Part shown: piece by piece, positions 46,554 to 54,152 of the stretch
Position numbering within the stretch: position 1 is the first letter of the stretch
Layout: the number at the start of each line of letters is the position of its first letter
From: Granulosicoccus sp036478565
GTDB taxonomy: Bacteria > Pseudomonadota > Gammaproteobacteria > Granulosicoccales > Granulosicoccaceae
Reading direction: 5' to 3'
NCBI GenBank assembly: GCA_965224525.1
Contig: OZ245050.1
Location: 1,674,001 to 1,738,000, forward strand
DNA: 64,000 nt
Translations under genes and position numbers: made by a program
Notes under the pieces: model-generated
What the model was told of the DNA's origin: nothing
Databases searched by the model: none
The model's input: the letters and a program-made list of their open reading frames with translations, nothing else

Positions 46554-46569
46554 CTGATATTATATACAG
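46554..46569 (-). promoter_or_regulatory. LexA (SOS) box of imuB
   Basis: Minus-strand 16-mer CTGTATATAATATCAG fits CTG-N10-CAG and contains a perfect -10 hexamer TATAAT. No good -35 lies 17 bases upstream. It is 33 bases before the imuB ATG. Confidence 0.88.
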
Positions 46570-46635
46570 TACCTCAGGCTGATCATATAGGGGGGATTTG
46601 TATTGAAAACGCAAGTAGCCGGACTCCGCTTAAAC

Positions 46636-46666
46636 TCGAATAGCTGCGGCAGGGAGTGCTATTCGA
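46636..46666. repeat. Inverted repeat between imuB and hflK
   Basis: TCGAATAGC (46636-46644) and GCTATTCGA (46658-46666) form a perfect 9-bp inverted repeat with a 13-base spacer in the divergent imuB-hflK region. No T run follows. It could be an operator for hflKC or a transcript hairpin; nothing assigns it. Confidence 0.5.
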
Positions 46667-46796
46667 TCTATACTTCGGGTGATGAGTCGAATGGCTGGAA
46701 AGCACATTCGCCTGAAATATCGGTATCGCAGCGTTTACCCGTTGCGGGATGCTACCGGATTCATGTTCGACACAAACTCCATCGGGGGCGCATGGC

Positions 46797-47789
46797 ATGG
46801 CTTTAATTGATGTACTTCGCAGTCAGTTTCCACAAATCCGATTGTTTGGCGGCAATGGAATTTTTGGTAACCTGGCCCTGGTTGGCTTGCTGGCCCTGGG
46901 TATGGCTATCTGGACCTCTTCCTATACGGTACCGAGTGATTCGGTCGGGTTGGTACAGCGTTTTGGCAAGTACATCAAGGAGGTTGAGCCGGGCTTGCAT
47001 TTCAAGCTACCTCTAGGGGCAGATCAGGTGGCTATCGTACCGGTAAAGCGGCAGTTGAAACAGGAGTTTGGCTTTTCGACCCCCGGCGCAACCAACTACA
47101 GCCAGACACGGCCCGATGAGCAACAGCAAAGCCAAATGGTGACCGGTGATTTGAATGCGGCGCTGGTGGAGTGGGTAGTGCAATACCGCATTGCAGAGCC
47201 AAAAAAATACCTGTTTGATGTTCGCAATCCAGGCGAGACACTGCGTGATTTGTCTGAGTCGATCATGCGCGAAGTGGTTGGCGACCGCACCGTTGATGAG
47301 GTCATTACAATTGGTCGCCAGGGCATCGAAGATGAAGCGCTTGCGCAAATGCAGGCGTTGACAACCAAATATGGCATTGGTGTCAGTATTGATCAGGTAC
47401 AACTGAAAAATATCAATCCACCGCGTCCGGTGCAGGAATCATTCAACGAGGTCAATCAAGCGCAACAGGAGAAGGAAAGCCTGATCAATGCAGCGCGCCG
47501 CGAGTACAATAAACTTATCCCTCTGGCAGAAGGCGAGAAAGATCAACGCATTCGTGCCGCTGACGGCTATCGTTTGAAACGCATCAATGAGGCCGAGGGT
47601 GATGCGGCCAGATTCAATGCGGTACTGACCGAGTATCTGAAAGCGCCTGAGGTGACAAAGCGTCGTATCTATCTTGAGACTTTGCAGGAAGTGTTACCCA
47701 AGGTGGAGTCCAAAATTATCGTCGATGAAAATTCGCAACAGATCTTGCCGCTGCTGCATCTTGATCAAAAGAAGGGAGCTGTCCAATGA
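46797..47789 (+). CDS. hflK: HflK, FtsH-modulating SPFH-family membrane protein
   Basis: A 330-residue stomatin/prohibitin-type protein with one N-terminal span (about 18-38, 'NLALVGLLALGMAIW') and an SPFH domain ('SYTVPSDSVGLVQRFGKYIK'), followed by a coiled coil. With HflC it forms a periplasmic cage around the FtsH protease. It lacks the long Gly-rich N terminus of E. coli HflK (419 residues). Start ATG 46797 follows GGGGGCG; the upstream ATG at 46749 would add an unlikely Cys/Ser leader. The stop overlaps hflC (ATGA). hflX and hfq are not adjacent. Confidence 0.88.
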   Translation: MALIDVLRSQFPQIRLFGGNGIFGNLALVGLLALGMAIWTSSYTVPSDSVGLVQRFGKYIKEVEPGLHFKLPLGADQVAIVPVKRQLKQEFGFSTPGATNYSQTRPDEQQQSQMVTGDLNAALVEWVVQYRIAEPKKYLFDVRNPGETLRDLSESIMREVVGDRTVDEVITIGRQGIEDEALAQMQALTTKYGIGVSIDQVQLKNINPPRPVQESFNEVNQAQQEKESLINAARREYNKLIPLAEGEKDQRIRAADGYRLKRINEAEGDAARFNAVLTEYLKAPEVTKRRIYLETLQEVLPKVESKIIVDENSQQILPLLHLDQKKGAVQ

Positions 47790-48790
47790 ATTTTCTCAAA
47801 GCGGGTTCCGGAATCATCATTGCGGCCGTTGCATTTTTACTGATAGCGTCTCTCTACAAAGTCAGTGAAATAGAGCAGGTGATCATTACCCAGTTTGGTA
47901 AACCGGTTGGTGAACCGATTACTGAAGCAGGGTTAAAGTTTAAAGTACCTTTCATACAACAGGTCAATCCGGTCGACAAGCGCATTCTTGAGTGGGACGG
48001 TAGTCCCAGTAATATGCCAACAAAGGACAAACTGTATATTGCAGTCGATCTGTTTGCCCGCTGGCGTATTGTCGATCCTCTGCAGTACTTTTTGCGCTTG
48101 CGTGATGAGCGCAGTGCGCTGTCCCGGCTCGACGACATACTGGGTAGTGAAACCCGAAATGCGGTAGCAAAACACAAACTGATTGAAATTGTGCGTACAA
48201 CCAAAGACCGTAAACCCGAGCTTGATCCAATATTGACAGATGCCGATAGCGGTGCAGTGGAAGAAATCGAACCCAATGCTGCCGAGGCGGATCTTGCAGC
48301 GTTAGGTAGACTGGTGCCGATTCGCAAAGGGCGAAAACTGGTTGAACAGGAAATTTACAAAGCCGCTGCCGCCAAGGTGAAAGTATTTGGAATCGAATTA
48401 CTGGACATTCGATTCAAGCGTATCAATTACAATGAAAGCGTACGGCCGAAAATCTACGACCGTATGATCAGCGAACGTCGACAGATAGCGGAGCGTTTCC
48501 GCTCGGAAGGCAATGGCGAGGCGGCGCGCATCAATGGTTCGCGAGAGCGTGAACTGAACAAGATACGTTCCGAGGCGTATCGTCAGGTTGAGGAAATCCG
48601 TGGTATGGCTGATGCCAAGGCAACCGAAATTTATGCCCAGGTCTACAACCAGAATGACGATTCCATAGCATTTTACGAGTTTACAAAAACCATGGATTTG
48701 TATAAATCAGTTGTCCGTGACAAGACAACCTTGATACTGTCCACAGATAGCGAGGTGTTTCAGTTTCTGAAGGGTATGAGCCCTGAATAA
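47786..48790 (+). CDS. hflC: HflC, FtsH-modulating SPFH-family membrane protein
   Basis: A 334-residue partner of HflK (E. coli HflC is 334 residues). One N-terminal span (about 7-25) is followed by an SPFH domain ('VSEIEQVIITQFGKPVGEPI') and a C-terminal coiled coil ('SEAYRQVEEIRGMADAKATEIY'). ATG 47786 overlaps the hflK stop, so the pair is coupled. A 57-bp gap separates it from the convergent imuA stop. Confidence 0.95.
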   Translation: MNFLKAGSGIIIAAVAFLLIASLYKVSEIEQVIITQFGKPVGEPITEAGLKFKVPFIQQVNPVDKRILEWDGSPSNMPTKDKLYIAVDLFARWRIVDPLQYFLRLRDERSALSRLDDILGSETRNAVAKHKLIEIVRTTKDRKPELDPILTDADSGAVEEIEPNAAEADLAALGRLVPIRKGRKLVEQEIYKAAAAKVKVFGIELLDIRFKRINYNESVRPKIYDRMISERRQIAERFRSEGNGEAARINGSRERELNKIRSEAYRQVEEIRGMADAKATEIYAQVYNQNDDSIAFYEFTKTMDLYKSVVRDKTTLILSTDSEVFQFLKGMSPE

Positions 48791-48847
48791 CGATCTACGT
48801 TTTGTCATGACCAGTCCGGGTTATCGGCCTGTAGCACAGCACGGTTT

Positions 48848-49588
48848 TTATATGATCGGGTTGATACGACTATGAACTGTCTTGCCTGTTGTTATTTTGC
48901 AGGCCGAGTCTCCGGGTGGTGAAGTTTCGCCAGTAGCCATCACTGGCCACTCTGCGCCCTGTGGCTGGTCGAATCGAGCCGGGTTTATCGTGATGGTTTG
49001 CTGGTTTCCGCCGCGCGCCTTGATGATGTCCAGTGAAAGCTGCCGCTTGCTGATACCAACCACGATACGTGTGCTGACCGGGGAATGTTCGTTTTTTGCT
49101 ATTGCCGGTCGGTATACCGTAGCCCAGGTTTTACCGACTTCAGCAGCGAGCTGTAAGCGGCGTTGCTTTTGCGCAGCGCTTCTGGTTACCCAGGCAATGA
49201 CGGCAGCAAACAGGCCTGTACGCAACACTTGCTCGGTTGCCCAGAGGGTGTTCGCATCAGTTTTGCTGTTGATGATCAGTAAACGATCGAGCCGTATACC
49301 CGCATTGCTGAGTGCTGGTGCATAGGGCACATGCGGTGGATTGATGCAGGCAGCCCACTGACCATCCGAGGTGAGCTGGCACAGAGCAGGCAGTAAGAGG
49401 CTGAGTTCACCGATACCTTGTTGCTCGAGCAGTAGTTCTGTTACCCCGCCAACCGACCAGCCCCGGAATGGCAATGCCTCGTCGAGTTCGTCGAAACCGG
49501 TGGCAACCGACTCTGCCTCGTTGTAGCGATCACGCCCGCGCCACAGTGCAGGTTGGGACTTCAGCAGGGCATCAAGGGCAGGGTTCAC
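48848..49588 (-). CDS. imuA: ImuA, RecA-like component of the SOS mutasome
   Basis: A 246-residue protein opening 'ALWRGRDRYNEAESVATGFDELDEALP' in the ImuA/SulA-like manner (here: VATGFDELDEALPFRGWSVG). It has a degenerate RecA core without a proper Walker A ('QQGIGELSLLLPAL'). ImuA supports DnaE2-ImuB translesion synthesis. It follows lexA by 19 bp and is therefore SOS-controlled from the box at 50249. In the usual cassette imuB comes next; here hflC-hflK intervene on the opposite strand. Confidence 0.9.
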   Translation of the reverse strand: MNPALDALLKSQPALWRGRDRYNEAESVATGFDELDEALPFRGWSVGGVTELLLEQQGIGELSLLLPALCQLTSDGQWAACINPPHVPYAPALSNAGIRLDRLLIINSKTDANTLWATEQVLRTGLFAAVIAWVTRSAAQKQRRLQLAAEVGKTWATVYRPAIAKNEHSPVSTRIVVGISKRQLSLDIIKARGGNQQTITINPARFDQPQGAEWPVMATGETSPPGDSACKITTGKTVHSRINPII

Positions 49589-49607
49589 AGCGAGGCCAAG
49601 GCTTTAT

Positions 49608-50216
49608 TCAGGAGTCGCGGCGCAGCACACCGACATAAACACCCTCGATAGCGAAGTCGTCTTCCCGTAAATCGACACGGATAGGTTCGAAGTCATCATT
49701 CTCCGGTAGCAATGTGACGATGTTGCCGCGTTTTCGATAGCGTTTTACGGTGACATCGTCATTGACACGAGCAACAACGATCTGGTTGTTTTGCACATGC
49801 TCGGTTGAATGTACCGCTAGAAGGTCGCCATTGATGATGCCAATGTCGCGCATGCTGTTGCCATTGACACGCAGCATGTAGTCAGCATGCGGATAGAACA
49901 GGTCCGGGTCTACCGGCAGGTATTCCTCGATATTGGCCTCGGAGGTGATGGGTTCGCCAGCAGCTACTTTGCCGATCAGCGGAACCCCGTCAGCGTTATC
50001 ATAGTCGACAAGGATACGAATGCCGCGAGAGGTTCCCGGAATCAGTTCTATTGCCTCTTTGCGCTCCAGTGCTTTCAGGTGGTCGTCTGCCGCTGTCGGT
50101 GAACGAAAGCCGAAGTGATCACAGATATCGGTACGTGTTGGCGGAAACCCTGTACGATCGATATGCGACTGGATCATGCGCAGAATTTCCTGCTGCCGCT
50201 TTGTCAGTTCCTGCAT
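49608..50216 (-). CDS. lexA: LexA, SOS repressor
   Basis: A 202-residue LexA. The N-terminal winged helix has recognition-helix sequence 'FRSPTAADDHLKALERK'. The autocleavage site is A86-G87 (VAAGEP), with catalytic S121 (GNSMRD) and K158 (VTVKRY); these positions are two higher than E. coli LexA (A84-G85, S119, K156), so the protein is a complete, cleavable repressor. It heads a lexA-imuA operon under its own SOS box and probably represses imuB and dnaE2 as well. Confidence 0.97.
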   Translation of the reverse strand: MQELTKRQQEILRMIQSHIDRTGFPPTRTDICDHFGFRSPTAADDHLKALERKEAIELIPGTSRGIRILVDYDNADGVPLIGKVAAGEPITSEANIEEYLPVDPDLFYPHADYMLRVNGNSMRDIGIINGDLLAVHSTEHVQNNQIVVARVNDDVTVKRYRKRGNIVTLLPENDDFEPIRVDLREDDFAIEGVYVGVLRRDS

Positions 50217-50248
50217 TTCTTCAGCCCTGTTTTATCAAAAACATATTG

Positions 50249-50264
50249 CTGAGTATATTTACAG
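50249..50264 (-). promoter_or_regulatory. LexA (SOS) box of lexA-imuA
   Basis: Minus-strand CTGTAAATATACTCAG matches CTG-N10-CAG and overlaps the predicted -10, consistent with LexA autoregulation. It lies 33 bases upstream of the lexA ATG. Confidence 0.9.
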
Positions 50265-50280
50265 TTAGCCTTCATTGCAA
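50252..50280 (-). promoter_or_regulatory. Predicted lexA promoter
   Basis: On the minus strand, -35 TTGCAA (50275-50280), a 17-base spacer and -10 TATACT (50252-50257). Transcription would start near 50245, giving a leader of about 29 bases with AGGG before the ATG. Confidence 0.65.
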
Positions 50281-50479
50281 GCCTTTTTTAAGATGCTTAC
50301 AGTTGCACTATGTAATTCGTAGCCACCTGCTATTTCTACCTATGATCAGCCATACCTTGAAACTCGTGTAACTTCAGGACGCAAGAGCTTCGTACAATTG
50401 GCAGACACGATAAGGTAAAGTTTGGCCTGCCGAATTGATGTCGGCATCCACCGGATTCAATGCTAAAGGAGTTATTTGA

Positions 50480-50895
50480 ATGCGAAAACTGCAATACCCG
50501 TTTATGTGCTCCATCGTGCTCGGCTCTGTGGTGGCAAGCTTTGCTGCTGCTACCCCGGCAACAGAGATTAAATTTGAAATGCAGGCTATCGGTAAACTGC
50601 CCGACTACTACGTTACGCGAGCCAATTCATTTGAGGATAACGTGTCCATCTACTATATGAAAGATGGTCGTCGCCATATCCTGAAGTACGTTGATACGGG
50701 TGCAGACACCTGATCATGGTCAACCAGTGGCATACGCTGCGGGTGGAGTTCAGGCAGGATACGTTTGTGGTTTTATTCAATGACAAGAAAATTCTGGAAA
50801 TTCAGAATGGTCAGATTGAGGGAAGTGGCGCAGTGGGCCTGTGGACAAAGGCTGATAGTGTGACGGTGTTTGATGATTTTGAATACGGTGATTAA
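50480..50895 (+). pseudogene. Decayed DUF1080-like secreted glycoside-hydrolase-like gene
   Basis: The gene keeps a perfect AAGGAG and a signal peptide (1-24), but the ORF stops at 50713 after 77 residues. 'YYVTRANSFEDNVSIYYMKD' is the middle of a DUF1080/3-keto-disaccharide-hydrolase-type domain; it follows directly on 'EMQAIGKLP', so roughly 60-70 residues of the domain seem to have been lost in frame. After a one-base loss near 50708-50721 the domain continues in another frame ('NQWHTLRVEF', 'GAVGLWTKADSVTVFDDF') to TAA 50893-50895. Two independent lesions make it a pseudogene (sequencing error could explain only the shift). Confidence 0.75.
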
Positions 50896-51252
50896 TACCT
50901 GTGTATCTGATCATGGCGAAGAAGTATCTGAACCGTTGTTAAAACGTGAAGCTACAGGAGATGCTATCAAAGGCGAATACGCGACATACTGCATTGAAAA
51001 ACTCCGCGGAGTTATACCGATATGTCCGTTTCCGCGCCGCTGAATAGGGAATGGACACATCCGGCGCAAGCCACAACGAATTTACTCAGTTAATGCAGTC
51101 CTCATCAGTGAAGCTCAGCGAAATTGTGTCAAATTGGCAAGATTACATCAGTTTGCGTCAAAACTTACGACCTGTTTGTCAAAATACTGACTGGTGAGCG
51201 TAAGATGATCGTCCGGCTGCAATAAATTGCATCGTCTCAAATGGATTGTTGA
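50896..51252 (+). other. Intergenic region with a short DHGEE coding remnant
   Basis: Just after the DUF1080 remnant, the frame from about 50900 reads 'VSDHGEEVSE' before losing resemblance and stopping near 51048. This motif is typical of phosphoethanolamine transferase/sulfatase active sites and recurs at 53165. The rest up to 51252 shows no gene and should carry the promoter of the PL14-like gene; no clear -35/-10 pair was found. Confidence 0.4.
50908..50932 (+). repeat. Direct repeat copy 1 (DHGEE-encoding)
   Basis: A 25-base word matching 53165-53189 at 23 of 25 positions, in the same reading sense (SDHGEEVSE against HDHGEEVSK). One of the two differences is synonymous (GAA/GAG). Confidence 0.7.
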
Positions 51253-52659
51253 TTGACTGTGCAATATCGACTTCTTTCAATGCTGTTAGTGCCAGCAATT
51301 ACATTGTTCGCTGCGTGCGGAGGACAAGTCTCCATTGTCGAGAACGAGTCCGAAGTAGTGGAGTCTGAAACCGCAACTGAACTGGCAGCCGAACCTGCAG
51401 AAACACCCGAACCTGCAGAAACACCCGAACCTGCAGAAACACCTGAACCTGCAGAAACACCCGAACCTGCAGAAACACCCGAACCTGCAGAAACACCCGA
51501 ACCTGCAGAAACACCCGAACCTGCAGAAACACCCGAACCTGCAGAAACACCCGAAGCTGCAGAGACGCCCGAAGCTGCAGAGACGCCCGAAGCTGCAGAG
51601 ACACCCGAACCTGCAGAGACACCCGAACCTGCAGAGACACCCGAAGCTGCAGAGACACCCGAAGCTGCAGAGACACCCGAAGCTGCAGAGACACCCGAAC
51701 CTGCAGAGACACCCGAACCTGCAGAGACACCCGAACCTGCAGAGACGCCCGAAGCTGCAGAGACACCCGAACCTGCAGAAACGCCCGAACCTGCAGAGAC
51801 ACCCGAACCTGCAGAGACACCCGAAGCTGCAGAGACGCCCGAACCTGCAGAAACGCCCGAACCTGCTGAAACGCCCGAACCTGCTGAAACACAGGTTGAA
51901 CAGAATTTTCTATGGTTTGAAGGTTATGAAAAATTGCCGTGGGAGCTGAACTGGGGCCTGGAATACAAGCAGAGCGCCCGTCAACAAATAATTGGTAACG
52001 GTGCACTTGCTGGCCACAGCTCCGCGTTAGTCACCTACCCGGCTGGCAGTTATTCCAGCGGCGGTGGCGTCCAGTACAAAATGCGTTTCAACATGCTATC
52101 CCCGGCAATACCGGCTAAAGATTCGCTGTTTGTTCGATACTATGTAAAGTTTGGCGAAGGTATTGATTATCGATCAGGTGGCAAACTACCTGGCCTGATT
52201 GGTGGTGATGCGAATACCGGAGCTCGCAAGCCCGACGGCTTTGATGGCTTTAGCGCTCGTATAATGTGGCGTGCAGGTGGTCGAATTGTCCAGTACCTCT
52301 ACCATCCCGATCAACCGGGCGGCTACGGTGAAGACCTGTCATGGGACGCAGGTGGAGAACCGCATTACTTCATTCCCGGGCAATGGCACTGTGTTGAAAC
52401 CTATTTGCAAATGAATACCGTTAGCGGAAATAAAGGAAATCGTAATGGTGTGGTGCGTTCATGGTTGGACGGAGATTTGGCATTGGATAGAACCAATGTC
52501 CGGTTTCGACACAGTGAGGCATTAAAAATTGACGGGCTCTATTTCTCCACATTTTTTGGTGGCAGCAGCAGTTCATGGGCTCCGGTAAAAGATGAATCTG
52601 CCATGTTTGATGAATTTGTTATTGATGAACAGCGCATCGGTTGTCGAGGTGATTTGTAG
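51253..52659 (+). CDS. PL14-like polysaccharide lyase lipoprotein with 27 TPE(P/A)AE repeats
   Basis: A 468-residue lipoprotein. Start TTG 51253 (or GTG 51259) keeps a basic residue before the hydrophobic core; the lipobox is LFAAC (C22). Residues 51-212 are 27 perfect-length hexapeptides TPEPAE or TPEAAE, a stiff acidic Pro-rich stalk. Residues 215-468 look like a PL14-type lyase: 'YYVKFGEGIDYRSGGKLPGL', 'DGFDGFSARIMWRAGGRIVQ', 'PGQWHCVETYLQMNT' and 'LKIDGLYFSTFFGGSSSSWAP'. PL14 enzymes cut alginate or glucuronan; the true substrate is not shown. The stalk probably lifts the enzyme off the cell surface (inference). Confidence 0.82.
   Translation: MTVQYRLLSMLLVPAITLFAACGGQVSIVENESEVVESETATELAAEPAETPEPAETPEPAETPEPAETPEPAETPEPAETPEPAETPEPAETPEPAETPEAAETPEAAETPEAAETPEPAETPEPAETPEAAETPEAAETPEAAETPEPAETPEPAETPEPAETPEAAETPEPAETPEPAETPEPAETPEAAETPEPAETPEPAETPEPAETQVEQNFLWFEGYEKLPWELNWGLEYKQSARQQIIGNGALAGHSSALVTYPAGSYSSGGGVQYKMRFNMLSPAIPAKDSLFVRYYVKFGEGIDYRSGGKLPGLIGGDANTGARKPDGFDGFSARIMWRAGGRIVQYLYHPDQPGGYGEDLSWDAGGEPHYFIPGQWHCVETYLQMNTVSGNKGNRNGVVRSWLDGDLALDRTNVRFRHSEALKIDGLYFSTFFGGSSSSWAPVKDESAMFDEFVIDEQRIGCRGDL
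51403..51888 (+). repeat. 18-bp coding minisatellite, 27 copies
   Basis: Exactly 486 bp made of 27 units of 18 bp coding for TPE(P/A)AE. Units differ by C/G in the fourth codon (CCT/GCT Pro/Ala), by ACA/ACG and by GAA/GAG. Blocks of identical variants occur together (for example three GCT units in a row, twice), showing spread by slippage or unequal exchange. Copy number changes never break the frame. Confidence 0.97.
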
Positions 52660-53147
52660 TGTTCTTGCGATGAGGTGTTTCGTGCGCACCTTTCTAAATC
52701 ATGACAACAGCGACACAAGGAATCATCGCTATTCCAAAGTAGGCAGTCCTTGGATACCGTTTAAGTAATTTAGCGATCACTGCAGCCGCAACCTCTTGTT
52801 GGGGCCGCATGGCTGTTGTTGAATGCCTGCCAACGATCATTAATCGGATGACTCGCAGAAGGTATACAAACGTACGAGTATTGGTATTAATAACGTTTTT
52901 CTACCCAACACCCCATCTTCCTAAACCAAGGTTCAGCATCACCTGGCAGATGGTTTAGTGACTGGCAAAATGGCTCGTTGATTCAGTTCCAGCATGCGTA
53001 GTAGCTTGCGATCCGTGTTGTTCTTGCAGAGAACATTGCGCTTCCAGGGACGTGCTTTCCTTAGATAAAAATATTGTCATTATCGCGATTTGCACTTCTG
53101 CCGTTTACCGATGCGAAGGAATATTCCAATGAAAAATATTAAATTAA
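52660..53147. other. 488-bp gap without recognisable gene
   Basis: No convincing ORF, RNA gene or terminator. Frames on both strands are broken by stops. A minus-strand piece around 52970-53070 stays open for about 35 codons but matches nothing I know. The segment sits between the PL14-like gene and a sulfatase remnant and is probably decayed coding DNA. Confidence 0.5.
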
Positions 53148-53516
53148 CCAGAAAGTCTTATTCATGATCATGGCGAAGAGGTATCTAAAAACATGGACCG
53201 GTTTGGACATGGCAACCCGGTAGTTAAACCTGGACATGTGAATGTGCCATTTCATGTCTGGCAGTCTGAACAACAACGCAGTAGAAATATTCTGGCTTTA
53301 CAAGATCACAGTGAAGTGGAGAACAGAGCATTTAGTACAGAACACCTGTATCACACGCTGATTTCGCTGCTCGACATTGAAACCGATGAGTACAATGCGG
53401 CAGCCGACGTTCTATCTTCAGAATATCGCCCGCAAGAAATACTGATCTACACACCGCAGGGGAACTATGCCTGTACAGCCATTTGCAGGATAAAAATCCG
53501 GGCCAGGAGTAATTGA
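53148..53516 (+). pseudogene. C-terminal remnant of phosphoethanolamine transferase/sulfatase-like gene
   Basis: The open frame after the stop at 53145-53147 reads 'HDHGEEVSKNMDRFGHGNP' and 'VPFHVWQSEQQ', then 'STEHLYHTLISLLDIETDEY'. That is the metal-binding DHGEE, GHG and VPFxxW series and the C-terminal helix of EptA/CptA-type phosphoethanolamine transferases. About three quarters of the expected protein is missing upstream, and the sequence after residue 85 drifts. An ATG at 53193 could start a 107-residue ORF, but that would lack the catalytic DHGEE. Confidence 0.65.
53165..53189 (+). repeat. Direct repeat copy 2 (DHGEE-encoding)
   Basis: Partner of 50908-50932 at 23 of 25 bases. The two copies flank the PL14-like lipoprotein gene at a distance of 2257 bp. 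Confidence 0.7.
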
Positions 53517-53539
53517 TTGTGTGATTTGAAGTGTATGCG

Positions 53540-53889
53540 CTATTCGTGGCAGAGAATATTGACCAGCCGATTGAACGGGTCTCTCACATAGAAACGGCGT
53601 ACCCCCCAGGGCTCAAGTTCCGGGCCGTATTCTACTGTCAAGCCTTGTTCCAGAACGCGCTGGTAAACCTTGTCGAAATTATCGACTTCAATCGACAAAT
53701 CAGGTACCGGCGTACCTGATCCACCCTCACTGGCAATACTGATCTGTGGTGCGGCACTGCCTTCGCCAGCAAACGTCAGTATCCAGTCAAAATCCATGAC
53801 CAGTTTCAGTTCAAGTATGTTTGTGAAAACGCTGCGGCCTGATCAAGCTGATTAGCGGCTATGTTGGTCACTATGCGTTTTACTGCCAC
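53540..53889 (-). pseudogene. VOC/glyoxalase-family gene with frameshift
   Basis: From GTG 53889, preceded by GAGGAG at eight bases, the frame gives 'VAVKRIVTNIAANQLDQAAA' and runs into a stop near 53813. The rest of the domain follows in the next frame: 'LELKLVMDFDWILTFAGEG', 'PQISIASEGGSGTPVPDLS' and 'EPWGVRRFYVRDPFNRLVNI'. Joined by one added base near 53813-53824, they form a complete protein of about 115 residues of the vicinal-oxygen-chelate fold. Only one lesion is visible, so a sequencing error remains possible. Neighbouring decayed genes favour a real pseudogene. Confidence 0.75.
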
Positions 53890-53942
53890 GGCGATGCTCC
53901 TCTCGTTCGGTTGGTGAATTCTGCCAGCGTCCAGGCTCTGCA

Positions 53943-53971
53943 GAGTTCCAGGTTCCATACAGTTCCAGGTT
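53943..53971. repeat. Short imperfect tandem repeat
   Basis: AGTTCCAGGTT-like words occur at about 53943 and 53960, with a diverged third (AATTCCTGGCT) at about 53978, in the 260-bp gap upstream of the 54153 gene. Function unknown; no gene is seen in this gap. Confidence 0.4.
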
Positions 53972-54152
53972 ATAGACAATTCCTGGCTCTACAGGCTCGG
54001 TAACAGGGCAATTCGGAACTTCTTCGGAAATAATTCGTAGGTTTATCAGGACGATACCAGGTTCTGCGACCTACCTTGATTGCGCTCATTGTCGATGCAG
54101 GAAGGTAATGTCGGTGCTGAATGGGCAACATTTCAATCAGAGAGAGCCATTT

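Noticed and set aside
51403..51888. CRISPR array
   Set aside because: Units are directly contiguous, 18 bp long and without spacers; they encode a regular hexapeptide inside a lipoprotein gene.
51299..52006. 235-codon minus-strand frame made of LQVRVS repeats
   Set aside because: It is the antisense shadow of the 18-bp repeat array. A unit divisible by three without stops on either strand keeps this frame open automatically.
53193..53516. Intact 107-residue gene
   Set aside because: The similarity to phosphoethanolamine transferases begins upstream of its ATG, so this ORF is the tail of a broken gene.
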